Below the pieces are notes generated by a model. It saw only the letters and a list, made by a program, of their open reading frames with translations, did not search any database and was not told the DNA's origin. The position numbers and the translations under genes were made by a program. This document shows, one piece after another, positions 29,366-40,631 of a stretch of DNA of 53,203 bases (the first letter of the stretch is position 1; each line of letters starts with the position of its first letter). The stretch is from Pelomonas sp. Root1444 (lineage in GTDB: Bacteria > Pseudomonadota > Gammaproteobacteria > Burkholderiales > Burkholderiaceae_C). The stretch covers positions 1-53,203 of the forward strand of contig NZ_LMFP01000025.1 in assembly GCF_001426885.1 (NCBI RefSeq). Reading direction: 5' to 3'.

Positions 29366-30295
29366 ATGAAGAAAATTGCACTCGTCGCCGCGCTGGCTGC
29401 TGTCGCAGCCCCGGCTTTCGCACAAAGCTCCGTCACCCTGTGGGGCCGCATCAACACCACCGTGGAGAGCCAGAAGGTCGGCTCGCAAGACCGCAAGGTC
29501 GTGGTGCAGAACAACTCGTCGCGCCTGGGTTTCAAGGGCACGGAAGATCTGGGCGGTGGCCTGAAGGCGTCGTTCTCCCTGGAGCATGGCCTGAACAGCG
29601 ACACCGGCGTTGCGACCGGCGGCACCCAGTTCTGGAACCGCGCTTCGTGGGTCCAGCTGGAAGGCGCCTTCGGTGGCGTGCGTCTGGGCAAGTGGTTCCC
29701 GGGCTCGTACTTCGCGACGGCTGACTACGTGAGCATGCACAACCATGACACGGGCACGTCTGCCGACAACCTGTACGGCACCCGCTTCACGACCAACAAC
29801 AAGGTCTCGTACTTCACGCCCAACGTTGCCGGCTTCTCGGCTGAACTGGGCGCTGCTGCCGGTGAAGGCGCTGGCCCGCGTGCTTTCGACGTGGCCGTGA
29901 ACTACGACATGGGTCCCCTGCACGCCGGTTTGGGCTACGAGAAGGTTGGCAACTACAAACAGATGGCCGTCCGCGGCCTGTATGAGCTGGGCGCCTTCAC
30001 CTTTGGTGGCTACTACCAGCGCGAAGAAATCAGCGGCTTCAAGAACCGTGACGTGGGCCGTCTGGCTGCCATGTACACCGTCGGCCAGTCGGAATTCCAC
30101 CTGAACGTCGGTGGCTCCAAGGCAGGTGGTGACGGCGCCTTCCGCTTCGGCGGCGCCAAGCAGTACACGGCGGGCTACAACTACAACCTGAGCAAGCGCA
30201 CCAAGGTCTATGGCTTCTACACCAAGACCGACTACAACAGCACTGGCCAGCTGGACTTCAACTCCCTGGCGGTGGGCGTTCGCCACAACTTCTGA
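29366..30295 (+). CDS. Gram-negative outer-membrane porin
   Basis: A 309-residue precursor. The signal peptide MKKIALVAALAAVAAPAFA is followed by QSSVTLWGRINTTVE, the betaproteobacterial porin start (first strand). SRLGFKGTEDLGGGLKASFSLEHGL and RASWVQLEGAFGGVRLGKWF are family blocks, and the protein ends in a C-terminal aromatic, HNF, needed for BamA insertion. It forms trimeric beta-barrel channels. AAAGG precedes the ATG by 6 bases. Codon use is strongly biased as in a highly expressed gene, and a strong terminator follows. Confidence 0.95.
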   Translation: MKKIALVAALAAVAAPAFAQSSVTLWGRINTTVESQKVGSQDRKVVVQNNSSRLGFKGTEDLGGGLKASFSLEHGLNSDTGVATGGTQFWNRASWVQLEGAFGGVRLGKWFPGSYFATADYVSMHNHDTGTSADNLYGTRFTTNNKVSYFTPNVAGFSAELGAAAGEGAGPRAFDVAVNYDMGPLHAGLGYEKVGNYKQMAVRGLYELGAFTFGGYYQREEISGFKNRDVGRLAAMYTVGQSEFHLNVGGSKAGGDGAFRFGGAKQYTAGYNYNLSKRTKVYGFYTKTDYNSTGQLDFNSLAVGVRHNF

Positions 30296-30313
30296 TCTTC
30301 GGGTCGGTAACGG

Positions 30314-30340
30314 AAAAGCGCCCCTCGGGGCGCTTTTTTA
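30314..30340 (+). terminator. Intrinsic terminator of the porin gene
   Basis: AAAAGCGCCCC (30314-30324) pairs with GGGGCGCTTTT (30327-30337) and continues into a T-run. The 3-bp or wobble-closed loop makes it strong. Confidence 0.9.
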
Positions 30341-30344
30341 TTGG

Positions 30345-30366
30345 AACGGCGCCGTCTGGCGCCGTT
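30345..30366 (-). terminator. Hairpin downstream of ruvB
   Basis: AACGGCGCC (30345-30353) and GGCGCCGTT (30358-30366) form a perfect 9-bp stem with a 4-base loop, 14 bp past the ruvB stop on the minus strand. It abuts the porin terminator, so convergent transcripts end here. Confidence 0.7.
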
Positions 30367-30379
30367 TCTCATGGCCGGC

Positions 30380-31434
<1,055 letters not shown>

Positions 31435-31438
<4 letters not shown>

Positions 31439-32004
31439 GAGAGCTTCTTCAGTGCCAGCTTGATGCCATCGCTGACGCCGACATCAGGCGGCAATACCTT
31501 CAACGCCGCAGCGGCATCCTTCTCGCTGTAGCCCAACGCGACCAGGGCCTGCAGGATGTCCGCCTGCGCATCGTTCGTGACAGCGGCCGGCAGGGCGAGG
31601 TCTGCGCCGAGCTTGCCTTTGAGCTCCAGCAGCAGCCGCTCGGCCGTCTTCTTGCCGATACCCGGCACCTTGGTCAGCCGGCCGGTTTCCTGCAGCGACA
31701 CGGCCTGGGCCAGTTCGGGCACCGACAGGCCGGACAGCAGGCCCAGCGCCATCTTCGGCCCGACGCCGCTGATCTTGATGAGCATGCGGAAGGTGGCGCG
31801 TTCCTCGTGCGTGAGGAAGCCGAAAAGCTGGTGCGCATCCTCGCGCACGGTCAGGTGGGTCAGCAGCACGGCCCGCTCGCCGAGGCCACCGAGGTTGAAG
31901 AAGGTGCTCATCGGCACGTCCACTTCGTAGCCCACGCCCGCCACGTCGATGACGACCTGCGGGGGCGATTTCTCGGCGATGACGCCAGTCAGTCTTCCAA
32001 TCAT
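31435..32004 (-). CDS. ruvA: Holliday junction branch migration protein RuvA
   Basis: A 189-residue protein. [31 protein letters not shown] is the OB-fold start. Two helix-hairpin-helix motifs follow ([16 protein letters not shown] and [20 protein letters not shown]), then the C-terminal domain III that contacts RuvB ([24 protein letters not shown]). It tetramerises on four-way junctions. Coupled to ruvB by a 4-bp overlap, and 27 bp downstream of a response-regulator gene, so it may share that transcript. Confidence 0.97.
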
Positions 32005-32031
32005 TGACCCATTATCTGGGCCTGATGGCGA

Positions 32032-32685
32032 TCAGTTGCGGCCGAACAACCCGAGGCGCTGTGCTTCGAGCGCCGCCTCGGCGCGCGAACTCACATTGAG
32101 CTTGCGGTAGATCTGCTTCACATAGTCCGCGATCGTGTGGCGGCTCAATCCCAGTTGCACGCCGATCTCCGGCAGCGTGTAGCCCTTGGCCACGCGCAGC
32201 AGCACTTCGGTCTCCCGATCGGTCAGCGACACCTCGTGCAACAGCGGCGAGGTCGGCTTCTTCACTTGCGCGGCGAAGTAGGCGATGACCTTGCGTGCAA
32301 TCGAAGGTGACAGCGGCGGCTCGCCCTGGCTCATGCGTTGCAGCTGCTCGACCAGCAATTCGCGCGACTGCTCCTTCAGCAGATAGCCGAAGGCGCCAGC
32401 CTGCAGCGCGGGGAACAGGTGCTCGTCGTCGTCGTGGATGGTGACGATGACCGACTGCACCTCCGGCTGCTTCTCGCGCAGGGCGGCGATCACCTCGACG
32501 CCGGAGCCGTCGGGCAAGCCCAGGTCCAGCAGCGCCAGCGTGAAGCGCTGGCCGTTGACCAGGGACAGCGCGTCCTGCACCCGCGAGCACTCGGTGATCT
32601 GGGCGTTGGCGAACACCTGCTTGACCAGCGCCTTCAGCCAGGCGCGGATCTCGGGAATGTCTTCGAGCAGCAGGATGTGGTTCAT
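32032..32685 (-). CDS. NarL/LuxR-type response regulator
   Basis: A 217-residue protein. The receiver has acidic Glu8/Asp9, phospho-acceptor Asp54 in LLDLGLPDG, and a conserved Lys in GYLLKEQ. The C-terminal LuxR helix-turn-helix is SLTDRETEVLLRVAKGYTLPEIGVQLGLSRHTIADYVKQIYRKLNVSSRAEA. It follows the histidine kinase gene by 24 bp on the same strand and is its evident partner. The target genes are unknown. Confidence 0.92.
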   Translation of the reverse strand: MNHILLLEDIPEIRAWLKALVKQVFANAQITECSRVQDALSLVNGQRFTLALLDLGLPDGSGVEVIAALREKQPEVQSVIVTIHDDDEHLFPALQAGAFGYLLKEQSRELLVEQLQRMSQGEPPLSPSIARKVIAYFAAQVKKPTSPLLHEVSLTDRETEVLLRVAKGYTLPEIGVQLGLSRHTIADYVKQIYRKLNVSSRAEAALEAQRLGLFGRN

Positions 32686-32709
32686 GGGGGCCTCGGAATC
32701 AGAGCGAAA

Positions 32710-34095
32710 TCACAGCGGAATGGTCAGCCGGATAACGGTACCCCAGCCCGGGCCGGATTCAACCAGGCACTGGCCATGCATTTGCTTGGCACGTGACTTC
32801 ATGCTCGCCATGCCGTGACCTCTGTCCAGCCTGCCGTCCAGTTCGGACGGTATGCCCTGGCCGTTGTCCTGGATGGTCAGGATGAAGTCGCCATCCTGCA
32901 CGGCGCTGGAAATGGTCGCATTCGTCGCGCCGCTGTGCTTGATGATGTTGCTCACCGACTCGCGCAGGATGCGCGTCGTCTGCACGTAGGAGCGGGCCTG
33001 GAAGGTGTGCTCGATGTCCTCTGCGGGCGACTTCCATTCCGCCAGGATGTTGGCCTGGCCCAGGCGCGACACGACCTCCGCGCGCCAGTCGCCCAGCGCG
33101 TCGATGAGGTGCACGGGCTTGCCGGTCAGGCCGCGCACCGACAGGCGCATCTCCTCCAGCGCCTCGCGCGCCAGCGTCGAGATGCGGTCGGACTCGCTGG
33201 TGTGCACGATGGTCAGCAGCTTGGCGCCGAGGTCGTCGTGCAGGTCGGCTGCGATGCGCTTGCGCTCGCGCTCCGTGACCTGTTCGAGCTTCTGCTCGGC
33301 CAACTGCGCATGGCTGCGCTCCACCTCGGCGATGCGTTCGGCCACACGCTGCTCGACCACCGCGGCGCGCCTCTCGGCGTCGACGCGCGCATGGGCAATG
33401 CTGTTCACGACCTGCAGCCCGAGGCCCAGCATCAGCACCGGCAGCGTCAGGCTCAGCCAGGGCGAGGCCGTCAGCCACAGCGACTCGCTGACGGCGGCCA
33501 GCCCCATCTCCGCCAACAGCGCCAGCATGGTCGGTACCAGCAATGTCGCCACCAGACCGTACTCGCGGGCATGGGCATCGTCGGGGGTGGCCTGCAGGCG
33601 CAACCGGCGCAGCCACAGCGCCCAGCCCATCGCGGCCACCAGCTCCAGGCTCAGCACCGCATGCCAGACCAGGCCGAGCATCCCGACCTGGCCGCCCGTC
33701 AGCAACAGGCTCGCGGGCACGATGAGGCATTGGATCAGCAGCGCATGGTCGATCCAGCTGCGCTTCCAGTTCATCTGCCGCAGCAGGTACTGCACGCCGC
33801 ACAACACCAGCAGCGTCATCAGCAGTGGCCGCAAGCCGGCGGCGCCAGGCGCTGCGGCGGCGCGCAGCACGACCCAGCTCAGCATCATGCCGACCAGGAA
33901 GTTGGCTGGCCGCTCGCGATGGTGCAGGTTGGAGATCAGGCCGATGACGGTGGCCATCAGCGCCAGCATGGCGGCAACCCAGCCGTGCAACGTGGCGGCC
34001 CAGTACAGGCCGGCCTGGCTCTGGGCATGGGCGGCGGCGGGCCAGAGCAGCGCCAGGCCGGGCAGCAGGGCAAGGAGCGGGCGCCGGGCCGTCAT
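32710..34095 (-). CDS. Membrane sensor histidine kinase (HisKA_3 type)
   Basis: About 461 residues. A signal-like first segment ([18 protein letters not shown]) and about six further membrane helices form the sensor. A coiled-coil ([39 protein letters not shown]) leads to the NarL-partner H-box [15 protein letters not shown] with the phospho-His. The ATPase part has N-box [12 protein letters not shown] and G-box DNGQGIP and [11 protein letters not shown]. The start is uncertain: ATG at 34095 gives the best signal sequence, ATG at 34122 adds nine residues. It pairs with the response regulator next to it and is divergent from phoH. Confidence 0.88.
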   Translation of the reverse strand: MTARRPLLALLPGLALLWPAAAHAQSQAGLYWAATLHGWVAAMLALMATVIGLISNLHHRERPANFLVGMMLSWVVLRAAAAPGAAGLRPLLMTLLVLCGVQYLLRQMNWKRSWIDHALLIQCLIVPASLLLTGGQVGMLGLVWHAVLSLELVAAMGWALWLRRLRLQATPDDAHAREYGLVATLLVPTMLALLAEMGLAAVSESLWLTASPWLSLTLPVLMLGLGLQVVNSIAHARVDAERRAAVVEQRVAERIAEVERSHAQLAEQKLEQVTERERKRIAADLHDDLGAKLLTIVHTSESDRISTLAREALEEMRLSVRGLTGKPVHLIDALGDWRAEVVSRLGQANILAEWKSPAEDIEHTFQARSYVQTTRILRESVSNIIKHSGATNATISSAVQDGDFILTIQDNGQGIPSELDGRLDRGHGMASMKSRAKQMHGQCLVESGPGWGTVIRLTIPL

Positions 34096-34210
34096 GGCGC
34101 CTGGCGCAGTCGGGAAAGTCATGGGCGGGGATTGTGCGGGAGCCCGGGCGGCATGCGCGCCGGGGAATGCACCAGCGGCGACAATCCGCGACCACTCTGT
34201 TCCTGCCGCC

Positions 34211-35170
34211 GTGATCCTGCGCTTCGCCTTCGAACCCGCCGACAACACCCGCCTGGCCCGCGTCTGCGGCAGCCTGGATGCCCACCTGCGCGAGATCGAA
34301 GCCGCGCTGGGCGTGAAAGTCACGCGCCGCGACGCCGAGTTCCGCGTCGACGGCCCCAAGGCCGCCGCCGAACGCGCCAAGGCCTTGCTGGAAAACCTGT
34401 ACGAACGCGCCAGGCGCCCGCTGCCGGCCGAGACGCTGCAACTCGCCCTCGTCGAGGCCAAGGCGCCCGAATCGTCCACGCCCGACGGCGACGGGCCGCT
34501 GGTGCTGCGCACCCGCCGCGCCGACCTGTCCGCCCGCACGCCGCGCCAGCACCAGTACCTGCAGCAGATCCTGTCGCACGACATCACCTTCGGCCTCGGA
34601 CCGGCCGGCACCGGCAAGACCTTCCTGGCCGTGGCCTGCGCGGTCGACGCGCTGGAGCGCTCGACGGTGCAGCGCATCATCCTGACCCGCCCGGCGGTGG
34701 AGGCCGGCGAGCGCCTGGGCTTCCTGCCCGGCGACCTGACGCAGAAGGTCGACCCCTACCTGCGCCCGCTCTACGACGCGCTCTACGACCTGCTGGGCTT
34801 CGACCGCGTCACCAAGGCCTTCGAGAAGGGGCAGCTGGAGGTCGCGCCGCTGGCCTTCATGCGCGGCCGCACGCTCAACCACGCCTTCGTCATCCTCGAC
34901 GAGGCGCAGAACACCACGCCCGAGCAGATGAAGATGTTCCTGACCCGCATCGGCTTCGGCAGCCGCTGCGTCGTCACCGGCGACACCAGCCAGATCGACC
35001 TGCCGCGCGGTACGCAGTCTGGCCTCATCGACGCCGAGCATGTGCTGGCCAAGGTCAAGGGCATCGCGATGACGCGCTTCACCAGCGCCGACGTCGTGCG
35101 CCACCCGCTGGTGGCACGCATCGTCGAGGCCTACGAGGCGCGAGCCCTGCGCGAGGCGCGCGAGGCATGA
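34211..35170 (+). CDS. ybeZ: PhoH-like ATPase (YbeZ)
   Basis: A 319-residue protein starting at GTG. The N-terminal KH-like part ([39 protein letters not shown]) precedes the P-loop [21 protein letters not shown], Walker [24 protein letters not shown] and [21 protein letters not shown]. It is the usual partner of YbeY in ribosome and rRNA quality control. Its TGA overlaps the ybeY ATG (ATGA). Confidence 0.93.
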   Translation: MILRFAFEPADNTRLARVCGSLDAHLREIEAALGVKVTRRDAEFRVDGPKAAAERAKALLENLYERARRPLPAETLQLALVEAKAPESSTPDGDGPLVLRTRRADLSARTPRQHQYLQQILSHDITFGLGPAGTGKTFLAVACAVDALERSTVQRIILTRPAVEAGERLGFLPGDLTQKVDPYLRPLYDALYDLLGFDRVTKAFEKGQLEVAPLAFMRGRTLNHAFVILDEAQNTTPEQMKMFLTRIGFGSRCVVTGDTSQIDLPRGTQSGLIDAEHVLAKVKGIAMTRFTSADVVRHPLVARIVEAYEARALREAREA

Positions 35171-35610
35171 AGCCGGACCTCAGCCTGTCGCTGCAGTTTG
35201 CCGACCCGCGCCACCGCGCGCTGCTGCCGCGCCACAAGGTGCAGCGCTTCATCCGCGCGGCGCTGGAGCTGCCGGGCGAGATCGCCGTGCGTATCGTCGG
35301 CGCCGAGGAAGGCCGAGCGCTGAACCGCGACTATCGCGGCAAGGACTACGCGACCAATGTGCTGACCTTCGACTACGCGCATGAGCCGGTCGTCGGCGCC
35401 GACCTGGTCATCTGCGCCGAGGTCGTCGAGCGCGAGGCGGCCGAAATGGGCATCCCGCTGCTCGACCATTACGCCCACATGCTGGTGCACGGCACGCTGC
35501 ACGCGCAGGGCTATGACCACGAGGCCGACGACGAGGCCGAAGCGATGGAGGCGCGCGAGAGCGAGATCCTGGCCGCGCTCGGCATCGTCGATCCCTACCG
35601 GCGTCGCTAG
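35167..35610 (+). CDS. ybeY: rRNA maturation endoribonuclease YbeY
   Basis: A 147-residue protein. [21 protein letters not shown] and the zinc motif [16 protein letters not shown] (three His) are diagnostic. YbeY processes the 3' end of 16S rRNA and removes damaged ribosomes. Translationally coupled to ybeZ; its stop overlaps the end of corA on the other strand by 4 bp. Confidence 0.95.
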   Translation: MKPDLSLSLQFADPRHRALLPRHKVQRFIRAALELPGEIAVRIVGAEEGRALNRDYRGKDYATNVLTFDYAHEPVVGADLVICAEVVEREAAEMGIPLLDHYAHMLVHGTLHAQGYDHEADDEAEAMEARESEILAALGIVDPYRRR

Positions 35611-36713
35611 CGGCTGGTGCCCAGGTAGCGCTTGCGGCGGAACAGCAGCCACAGGCCCAGGGCGAGGACCACGATCAGCATCGTGGCTTCCCAGAAGCCG
35701 TTGGGGTTCTTGATCAGCGGCATCCACTCGAAGTTCATGCCGAAGATGCCGGTGATCAGGTTCAGCGGCAGGAAAATGGCCGTCAGCACGGTCAGCGTGC
35801 GCATGATGCTGTTGGTGCGGTGGCCCAGTGCGCTGAAATGCATCTGCACCGCGGACTCGGCTGAGGACTCCAGCCGGCGCACATGGGTCAGCACGCGCTC
35901 GACGTGCTCCAGCACATCCCGCGAGCGCACGCGCAGCAGCTCGCGCTCGCGCGTGACCTGTGGGTCGCCGTGGGCCGGCCATTCATCCAGCGCGTCTATC
36001 CATTCCTGGATGGCGCTGCGCTGGTCCTCGCAGGTGTCCTCCAGCCGGTGCAGCGCATCGCGGCTTTCCAGCAGCAGCGGCCAGTCGTTGAATTCGCTGT
36101 TCTGGTCCAGCAGCACGCGCTGCAGCGTGCCGAGCTGGCGCGTCAGCAGCCGGCGCAGCTCCAGGTAGCTGTCCACCATGTGGTTGACCATGCGCAGCAT
36201 CAGGTCGGCGGGGCTGGTCGGCAGCCGCACGCTGCCGCGCGCGTTCGACTTGTCGCGGCCCTCGGTCAGGCGGTCCAGCTTTTGCGCAAAGAACTCGCGC
36301 ACCTGGCAGTCGGTCGGATGCACGGTGACCAGCACGCGATCGAAGACGGCGAAGCCCACCGGGCTGGTGTCGATGGCGCGCAGCGCGCGCTGCGCCGAGG
36401 CCAGCGTGCCATGCTCGTCGTCGACGAACAGGTCCTGGCTGCCCGGCGCCGCAGCCAGCCGGCGGAACACCAGCATGTCGTACCAGGATGTGTAATCGAA
36501 GTGCGAGGGCAGCTGGTTGTTGATCAGGTCCGACACATGCAGGTCGACGATATTGCCGCAGCCCCAGCGCACCAGCGCCTGCTGCACGGCCGTCTCTCCC
36601 ACCTCGAACTCGCGCCGGCCGTAGCCCAGCCACAGGAAGCCGCGTTCGGGCAGCGTCTCGGGCAGGGCTGGCAGCTCGGTGAAGCGGTCCGGCTCGATGT
36701 GGAAGACGCGCAC
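35607..36713 (-). CDS. corA: CorA-family magnesium/cobalt transporter
   Basis: A 368-residue protein with a large acidic cytosolic domain and two C-terminal membrane helices. The pore loop signature is GMN in [13 protein letters not shown], then a basic tail [10 protein letters not shown]. The long helix with [19 protein letters not shown] and [23 protein letters not shown] is the stalk. It imports divalent cations. It begins 4 bp after the hemB stop, so hemB-corA is probably one transcript. HemB of this type needs Mg2+, which may explain the pairing (inference). Confidence 0.9.
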   Translation of the reverse strand: MRVFHIEPDRFTELPALPETLPERGFLWLGYGRREFEVGETAVQQALVRWGCGNIVDLHVSDLINNQLPSHFDYTSWYDMLVFRRLAAAPGSQDLFVDDEHGTLASAQRALRAIDTSPVGFAVFDRVLVTVHPTDCQVREFFAQKLDRLTEGRDKSNARGSVRLPTSPADLMLRMVNHMVDSYLELRRLLTRQLGTLQRVLLDQNSEFNDWPLLLESRDALHRLEDTCEDQRSAIQEWIDALDEWPAHGDPQVTRERELLRVRSRDVLEHVERVLTHVRRLESSAESAVQMHFSALGHRTNSIMRTLTVLTAIFLPLNLITGIFGMNFEWMPLIKNPNGFWEATMLIVVLALGLWLLFRRKRYLGTSR

Positions 36714-36717
36714 CCGA

Positions 36718-37806
<1,089 letters not shown>

Positions 37807-37816
37807 TCATTTATTC

Positions 37817-37846
37817 GTGACGCCTGCCGCTCAAGCGCGCTAAACT
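37817..37846 (+). promoter_or_regulatory. Candidate sigma-70 promoter for a small RNA
   Basis: GTGACG (37817-37822) and TAAACT (37841-37846) are separated by 18 bp, each with four matches to consensus. Transcription would start near 37852. Confidence 0.4.
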
Positions 37847-37851
37847 TGTCC

Positions 37852-37965
37852 GTGAATGATAGCCGCAAGGTGTTCATTCCCTGCTTTTCCTCCCTGAGCA
37901 GGAGCCTTAACGTGATGACAGCGATAAGGCTTTCTCGGCCCCGGTCTCGACCGGGGCCTTTTTTA
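37852..37965 (+). ncRNA. Candidate small regulatory RNA
   Basis: About 114 nt between hemB and hemJ. It has a possible promoter and a series of stems: GAATG/CATTC (37854-37858, 37875-37879); CCTGCT/AGCAGG (37880-37885, 37897-37902) with a CU-rich loop containing CCTCC; GCCTTA/TAAGGC (37904-37909, 37925-37930); then the terminator GGCCCCGGT/ACCGGGGCC (37937-37945, 37950-37958) with six T. Codon use in open frames here is poor, and the T-run is only on the plus strand. The CCUCC loop could pair with Shine-Dalgarno sequences. Family not recognised. Confidence 0.55.
37937..37964 (+). terminator. Intrinsic terminator between hemB and hemJ
   Basis: A perfect 9-bp G+C-rich stem with a CTCG loop followed by TTTTTT. 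It points away from hemB, so it ends a plus-strand transcript that starts within the spacer. Confidence 0.9.
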
Positions 37966-38111
37966 TCGTCACACGCCATGCGTCTCGCGCTGCGAGCCGC
38001 CCGGCGCTGGCGCGCGGCGGCCTTGCGGCCTCGTGCCGAGACGCCGATGGAGCCCTTCGGGCTCACGCTGCGGACGATTCATCGACGAGAAGCCCTGCCC
38101 ATAATGGCCGC

Positions 38112-38540
38112 ATGCTCTGGGTCAAAGCCTTCCACATCGTCTTCGTCGCCGCCTGGTTCGCCGGCCTGTTCTATCTCCCACGCATCTTCGTGAACCTGGC
38201 CATGGTGCCGGCCGACAGCCATGCCGAGCGCGAGCGCCTGCTGCTGATGGCGCACAAGCTGCACCGCTTCAGCAGCATCCTGATGGGCGTGGCGCTGCTG
38301 CTGGGCCTTTGGGTCTGGCTGGGTTTCGGCGCCGGGCGGTTCAGCGGCAGCTACTGGCTGCATGCCAAGCTGCTGCTGGTCGTCGGGGTCGTGGGCTACC
38401 ACCACGTGAACCGCCGCCTGCTGCGCGGCTTCGAGGAACTGTCCAACCGCCGCAGCCACCGCTGGTTCCGCATCTACAACGAGACCGCCGTGCTGCTGTT
38501 CGCCGCCATCGTCGTGCTGGTGACCGTCAAGCCCTTCTGA
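38112..38540 (+). CDS. hemJ: HemJ/CopD-family membrane protein (protoporphyrinogen oxidase-like)
   Basis: A 142-residue protein with four membrane helices. MLWVKAFHIVFVAAWFAGLFYLPRIFV with the conserved His8, MAHKLHRFSSILMG and YWLHAKLLLVVGVVGYHH are signatures of HemJ, the haem-containing protoporphyrinogen IX oxidase of bacteria lacking HemG/HemY. Its closeness to hemB supports a haem role. Start ATG at 38112 leads straight into the first helix. Confidence 0.9.
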   Translation: MLWVKAFHIVFVAAWFAGLFYLPRIFVNLAMVPADSHAERERLLLMAHKLHRFSSILMGVALLLGLWVWLGFGAGRFSGSYWLHAKLLLVVGVVGYHHVNRRLLRGFEELSNRRSHRWFRIYNETAVLLFAAIVVLVTVKPF

Positions 38541-38546
38541 TCTGCG

Positions 38547-39647
38547 ATGCACCGTCGGCAGAGCTCCGCCACCTGGCTGCTGCTGGCCCACATCGGGCTG
38601 GTCGTCTACGCCAGCCTCTATCCCTTCTGGCCGTGGCGCTGGCCGCCCGGCATGGGCCTGCCCTGGCTGTTCAACCTGCCCTGGCCGCCGCGCTTCTGGG
38701 CCTTCGACGTCGAAGCCAACCTGATCGGCTACATCCCGCTGGGCCTGCTCGGCTTCGCGGCAGCGGTTCGTTCGGGCCGAGGCATGCGCGCCGCCTGGCT
38801 GCTGGGCTTGCTGCCGGGGCCGCTGCTGTCCTTCGCCATGGAGACGCTGCAGTTCTTCGTGCCTGGCCGCGTGCCGTCGCTGTCGGACTGGGCGCTGAAC
38901 GCTTGCGGCAGCACGTTGGGGGCGTTGCTCGGCGTCGTGCTCAGTGGCCTGGGCGGCCTGCAGCGCTGGGAGGACGTGCGCGACCATTGGTTCGGCGCCA
39001 GCAGCGCGCCGGCGCTGGCCTTGCTGGCGCTGTGGCCGCTTGCGCTGCTGTACCCGACGCCGCTGCCCTTCGGCCTCGGCCAATGGCTGCCCTGGTGGCG
39101 CGAGACGCTGCTGGACGCGCTGGTCGGCACGCCCTGGGCCTTGAACTGGGGCGACGCCGTCTCCGTCGAGCATGAACTGCCGCCGGGCCTGGAGGCGCTG
39201 GCCATCGGGCTGGGCCTGGTCGCACCGGTGTTGTTGATGATCACGGTAGCCCGGCCTGGCCTGCGCCGCCTGGTGCTGGCCGGCGGCGCCGTGCTGCTGG
39301 GGCTGCTGGGCACCGCGACGGCGACCGCGATGGCCTTCGGCCCCGACCATGCCTGGGCGTGGCTCAGCGACGCCACGCGGCCCGGCGTGGGCCTGGGCAT
39401 CGTCCTGTCGCTGGTGGCCTGCCTGCTGCCGTCGCGCGTGGCCGCCGCGCTGGGGCTGTTCGGCCTGTGCGCGCTGATCGGCCTCATCAGCGTCGCGCCC
39501 AGCGACCCTTATCTGACGCTGAACATGCAGGCCTGGGAGCATGGTCGCTTCGTCAACCTGTACGGGTTGACGCGCTGGGTAGCCTGGACATGGCCCTTCA
39601 TTGCGCTGGTCTGGCTGGCCGCTCGGCTGGTGCAGAAGCCCCGATGA
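38547..39647 (+). CDS. VanZ-like membrane protein
   Basis: A 366-residue polytopic membrane protein with about nine helices. The N-terminal part has VYASLYPF, NLIGYIPLGLLGFA, and SFAMETLQFFVPGRVPSLSDWALNACGSTLGALLG, the pattern of VanZ domains. The role of VanZ proteins is unclear; some lower sensitivity to glycopeptides. The C-terminal half is extra to the minimal domain. It follows hemJ by 6 bp and its stop overlaps a possible upstream start of the ferredoxin gene. Confidence 0.85.
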   Translation: MHRRQSSATWLLLAHIGLVVYASLYPFWPWRWPPGMGLPWLFNLPWPPRFWAFDVEANLIGYIPLGLLGFAAAVRSGRGMRAAWLLGLLPGPLLSFAMETLQFFVPGRVPSLSDWALNACGSTLGALLGVVLSGLGGLQRWEDVRDHWFGASSAPALALLALWPLALLYPTPLPFGLGQWLPWWRETLLDALVGTPWALNWGDAVSVEHELPPGLEALAIGLGLVAPVLLMITVARPGLRRLVLAGGAVLLGLLGTATATAMAFGPDHAWAWLSDATRPGVGLGIVLSLVACLLPSRVAAALGLFGLCALIGLISVAPSDPYLTLNMQAWEHGRFVNLYGLTRWVAWTWPFIALVWLAARLVQKPR

Positions 39648-39661
39648 GAGAATCAACCGCG

Positions 39662-39988
39662 ATGAGTTACTACCAGCGCCACCTCTTCGTCTGCCTGAAC
39701 CAGCGCGCCAACGGCGAAGCCAGTTGTGCCGACCACGACGCGCAGGCGGGATTCGATCACTGCAAGGCACGCGTCAAGCAGCTGGGCCTGGCCGGCAAGG
39801 GCGGCGTGCGGGTCAACAAGGCCGGCTGCCTGGACCGCTGCGCCGGCGGGCCGGTGGCCGTCGTCTACCCGGAGGCCGTCTGGTACTCCTGGGTCGACAA
39901 GAGCGATCTGGACGAGATCGTCGAAAGCCATCTGCGTGACGGCAAGGTCGTCGAACGCCTGGTGCTGCCGGACAGCGTCGGCCGATGA
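39662..39988 (+). CDS. Thioredoxin-like [2Fe-2S] ferredoxin
   Basis: A 108-residue protein. RHLFVCLNQRANGEASCADH starts the fold, and GCLDRCAGGPVAVVYPE supplies the last two cluster cysteines. This is the shethna-type ferredoxin fold, also in NuoE. Soluble electron carrier; its partner is unknown. The start at 39662 matches the family; an in-frame ATG at 39644 overlaps the VanZ stop (ATGA) and would add six residues. Confidence 0.88.
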   Translation: MSYYQRHLFVCLNQRANGEASCADHDAQAGFDHCKARVKQLGLAGKGGVRVNKAGCLDRCAGGPVAVVYPEAVWYSWVDKSDLDEIVESHLRDGKVVERLVLPDSVGR

Positions 39989-40608
39989 ACGCCCAGACCG
40001 ACAGGCGCCTCGTCCCCGGCCCGGCTGGGCAGATCGAGGTCGCCATCGACCTGCCTGCCGGCGGCATCACGCCGGTCGGCACCGCGCTGATCTGCCACCC
40101 CAACCCGACCCAGGGCGGCACGATGGACAACAAGGTCGTGCAGACGCTGGCGCGCGCCTTCATCCAGCTTGGCTGGCGCGCCGTGCGTTTCAACTTCCGC
40201 GGCATCGGCAAGTCCGAAGGCGCGTGGGACGAGGGCCGCGGGGAGGTGGACGACGCGCTGGCCGTGGCCGACGCCCTGCGCTCGCCCGGCGAGGCGCTGA
40301 TCCTGTCGGGTTTCTCCTTCGGCGGCTATGTCGCCTCGCGCGCCGCCCAGCGTGTCAGCGAGCCGGCGCAGCGCCTGGTCCTCGTCGGCCCCGCCACGAG
40401 CCGTTTTGACACCGCCCCCGTGCCGGCCGACACCGTGGTCATCCACGGCGAGGTCGACGACGTCGTGCCCCTGTCCGCGGTGCTCGACTGGGCCCGGCCT
40501 CAGAGCCTGCCCGTCACCGTCGTCCCCGGCGTGGGCCATTTCTTCCACGGGCAGCTGCCGCTGCTCAAGTCCCTTGTGGTGCGCGCCTTCGACCCGACGA
40601 AGATCTGA
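39985..40608 (+). CDS. Cytosolic alpha/beta hydrolase (dienelactone hydrolase-like)
   Basis: A 207-residue protein: LICHPNPTQGGTMDNKVVQTLARAF and RFNFRGIGKSEGAWDEGRGEVDDALAV, nucleophile elbow GFSFGG with Ser, Asp in VIHGEVDDVVP, and His in GVGHFFHG. These small serine hydrolases have no confirmed physiological substrate. Its ATG overlaps the ferredoxin stop (ATGA), so the pair is coupled. Confidence 0.9.
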   Translation: MNAQTDRRLVPGPAGQIEVAIDLPAGGITPVGTALICHPNPTQGGTMDNKVVQTLARAFIQLGWRAVRFNFRGIGKSEGAWDEGRGEVDDALAVADALRSPGEALILSGFSFGGYVASRAAQRVSEPAQRLVLVGPATSRFDTAPVPADTVVIHGEVDDVVPLSAVLDWARPQSLPVTVVPGVGHFFHGQLPLLKSLVVRAFDPTKI

Positions 40609-40631
40609 CCGCCGCTCGTGAACCGATCCCG

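Noticed and set aside
37905-38100. Plus-strand frame starting at the ATG after AGGAG near 37915 within the candidate RNA
   Set aside because: It runs through the terminator hairpin and T-run and into the hemJ start region; its translation has no sense.
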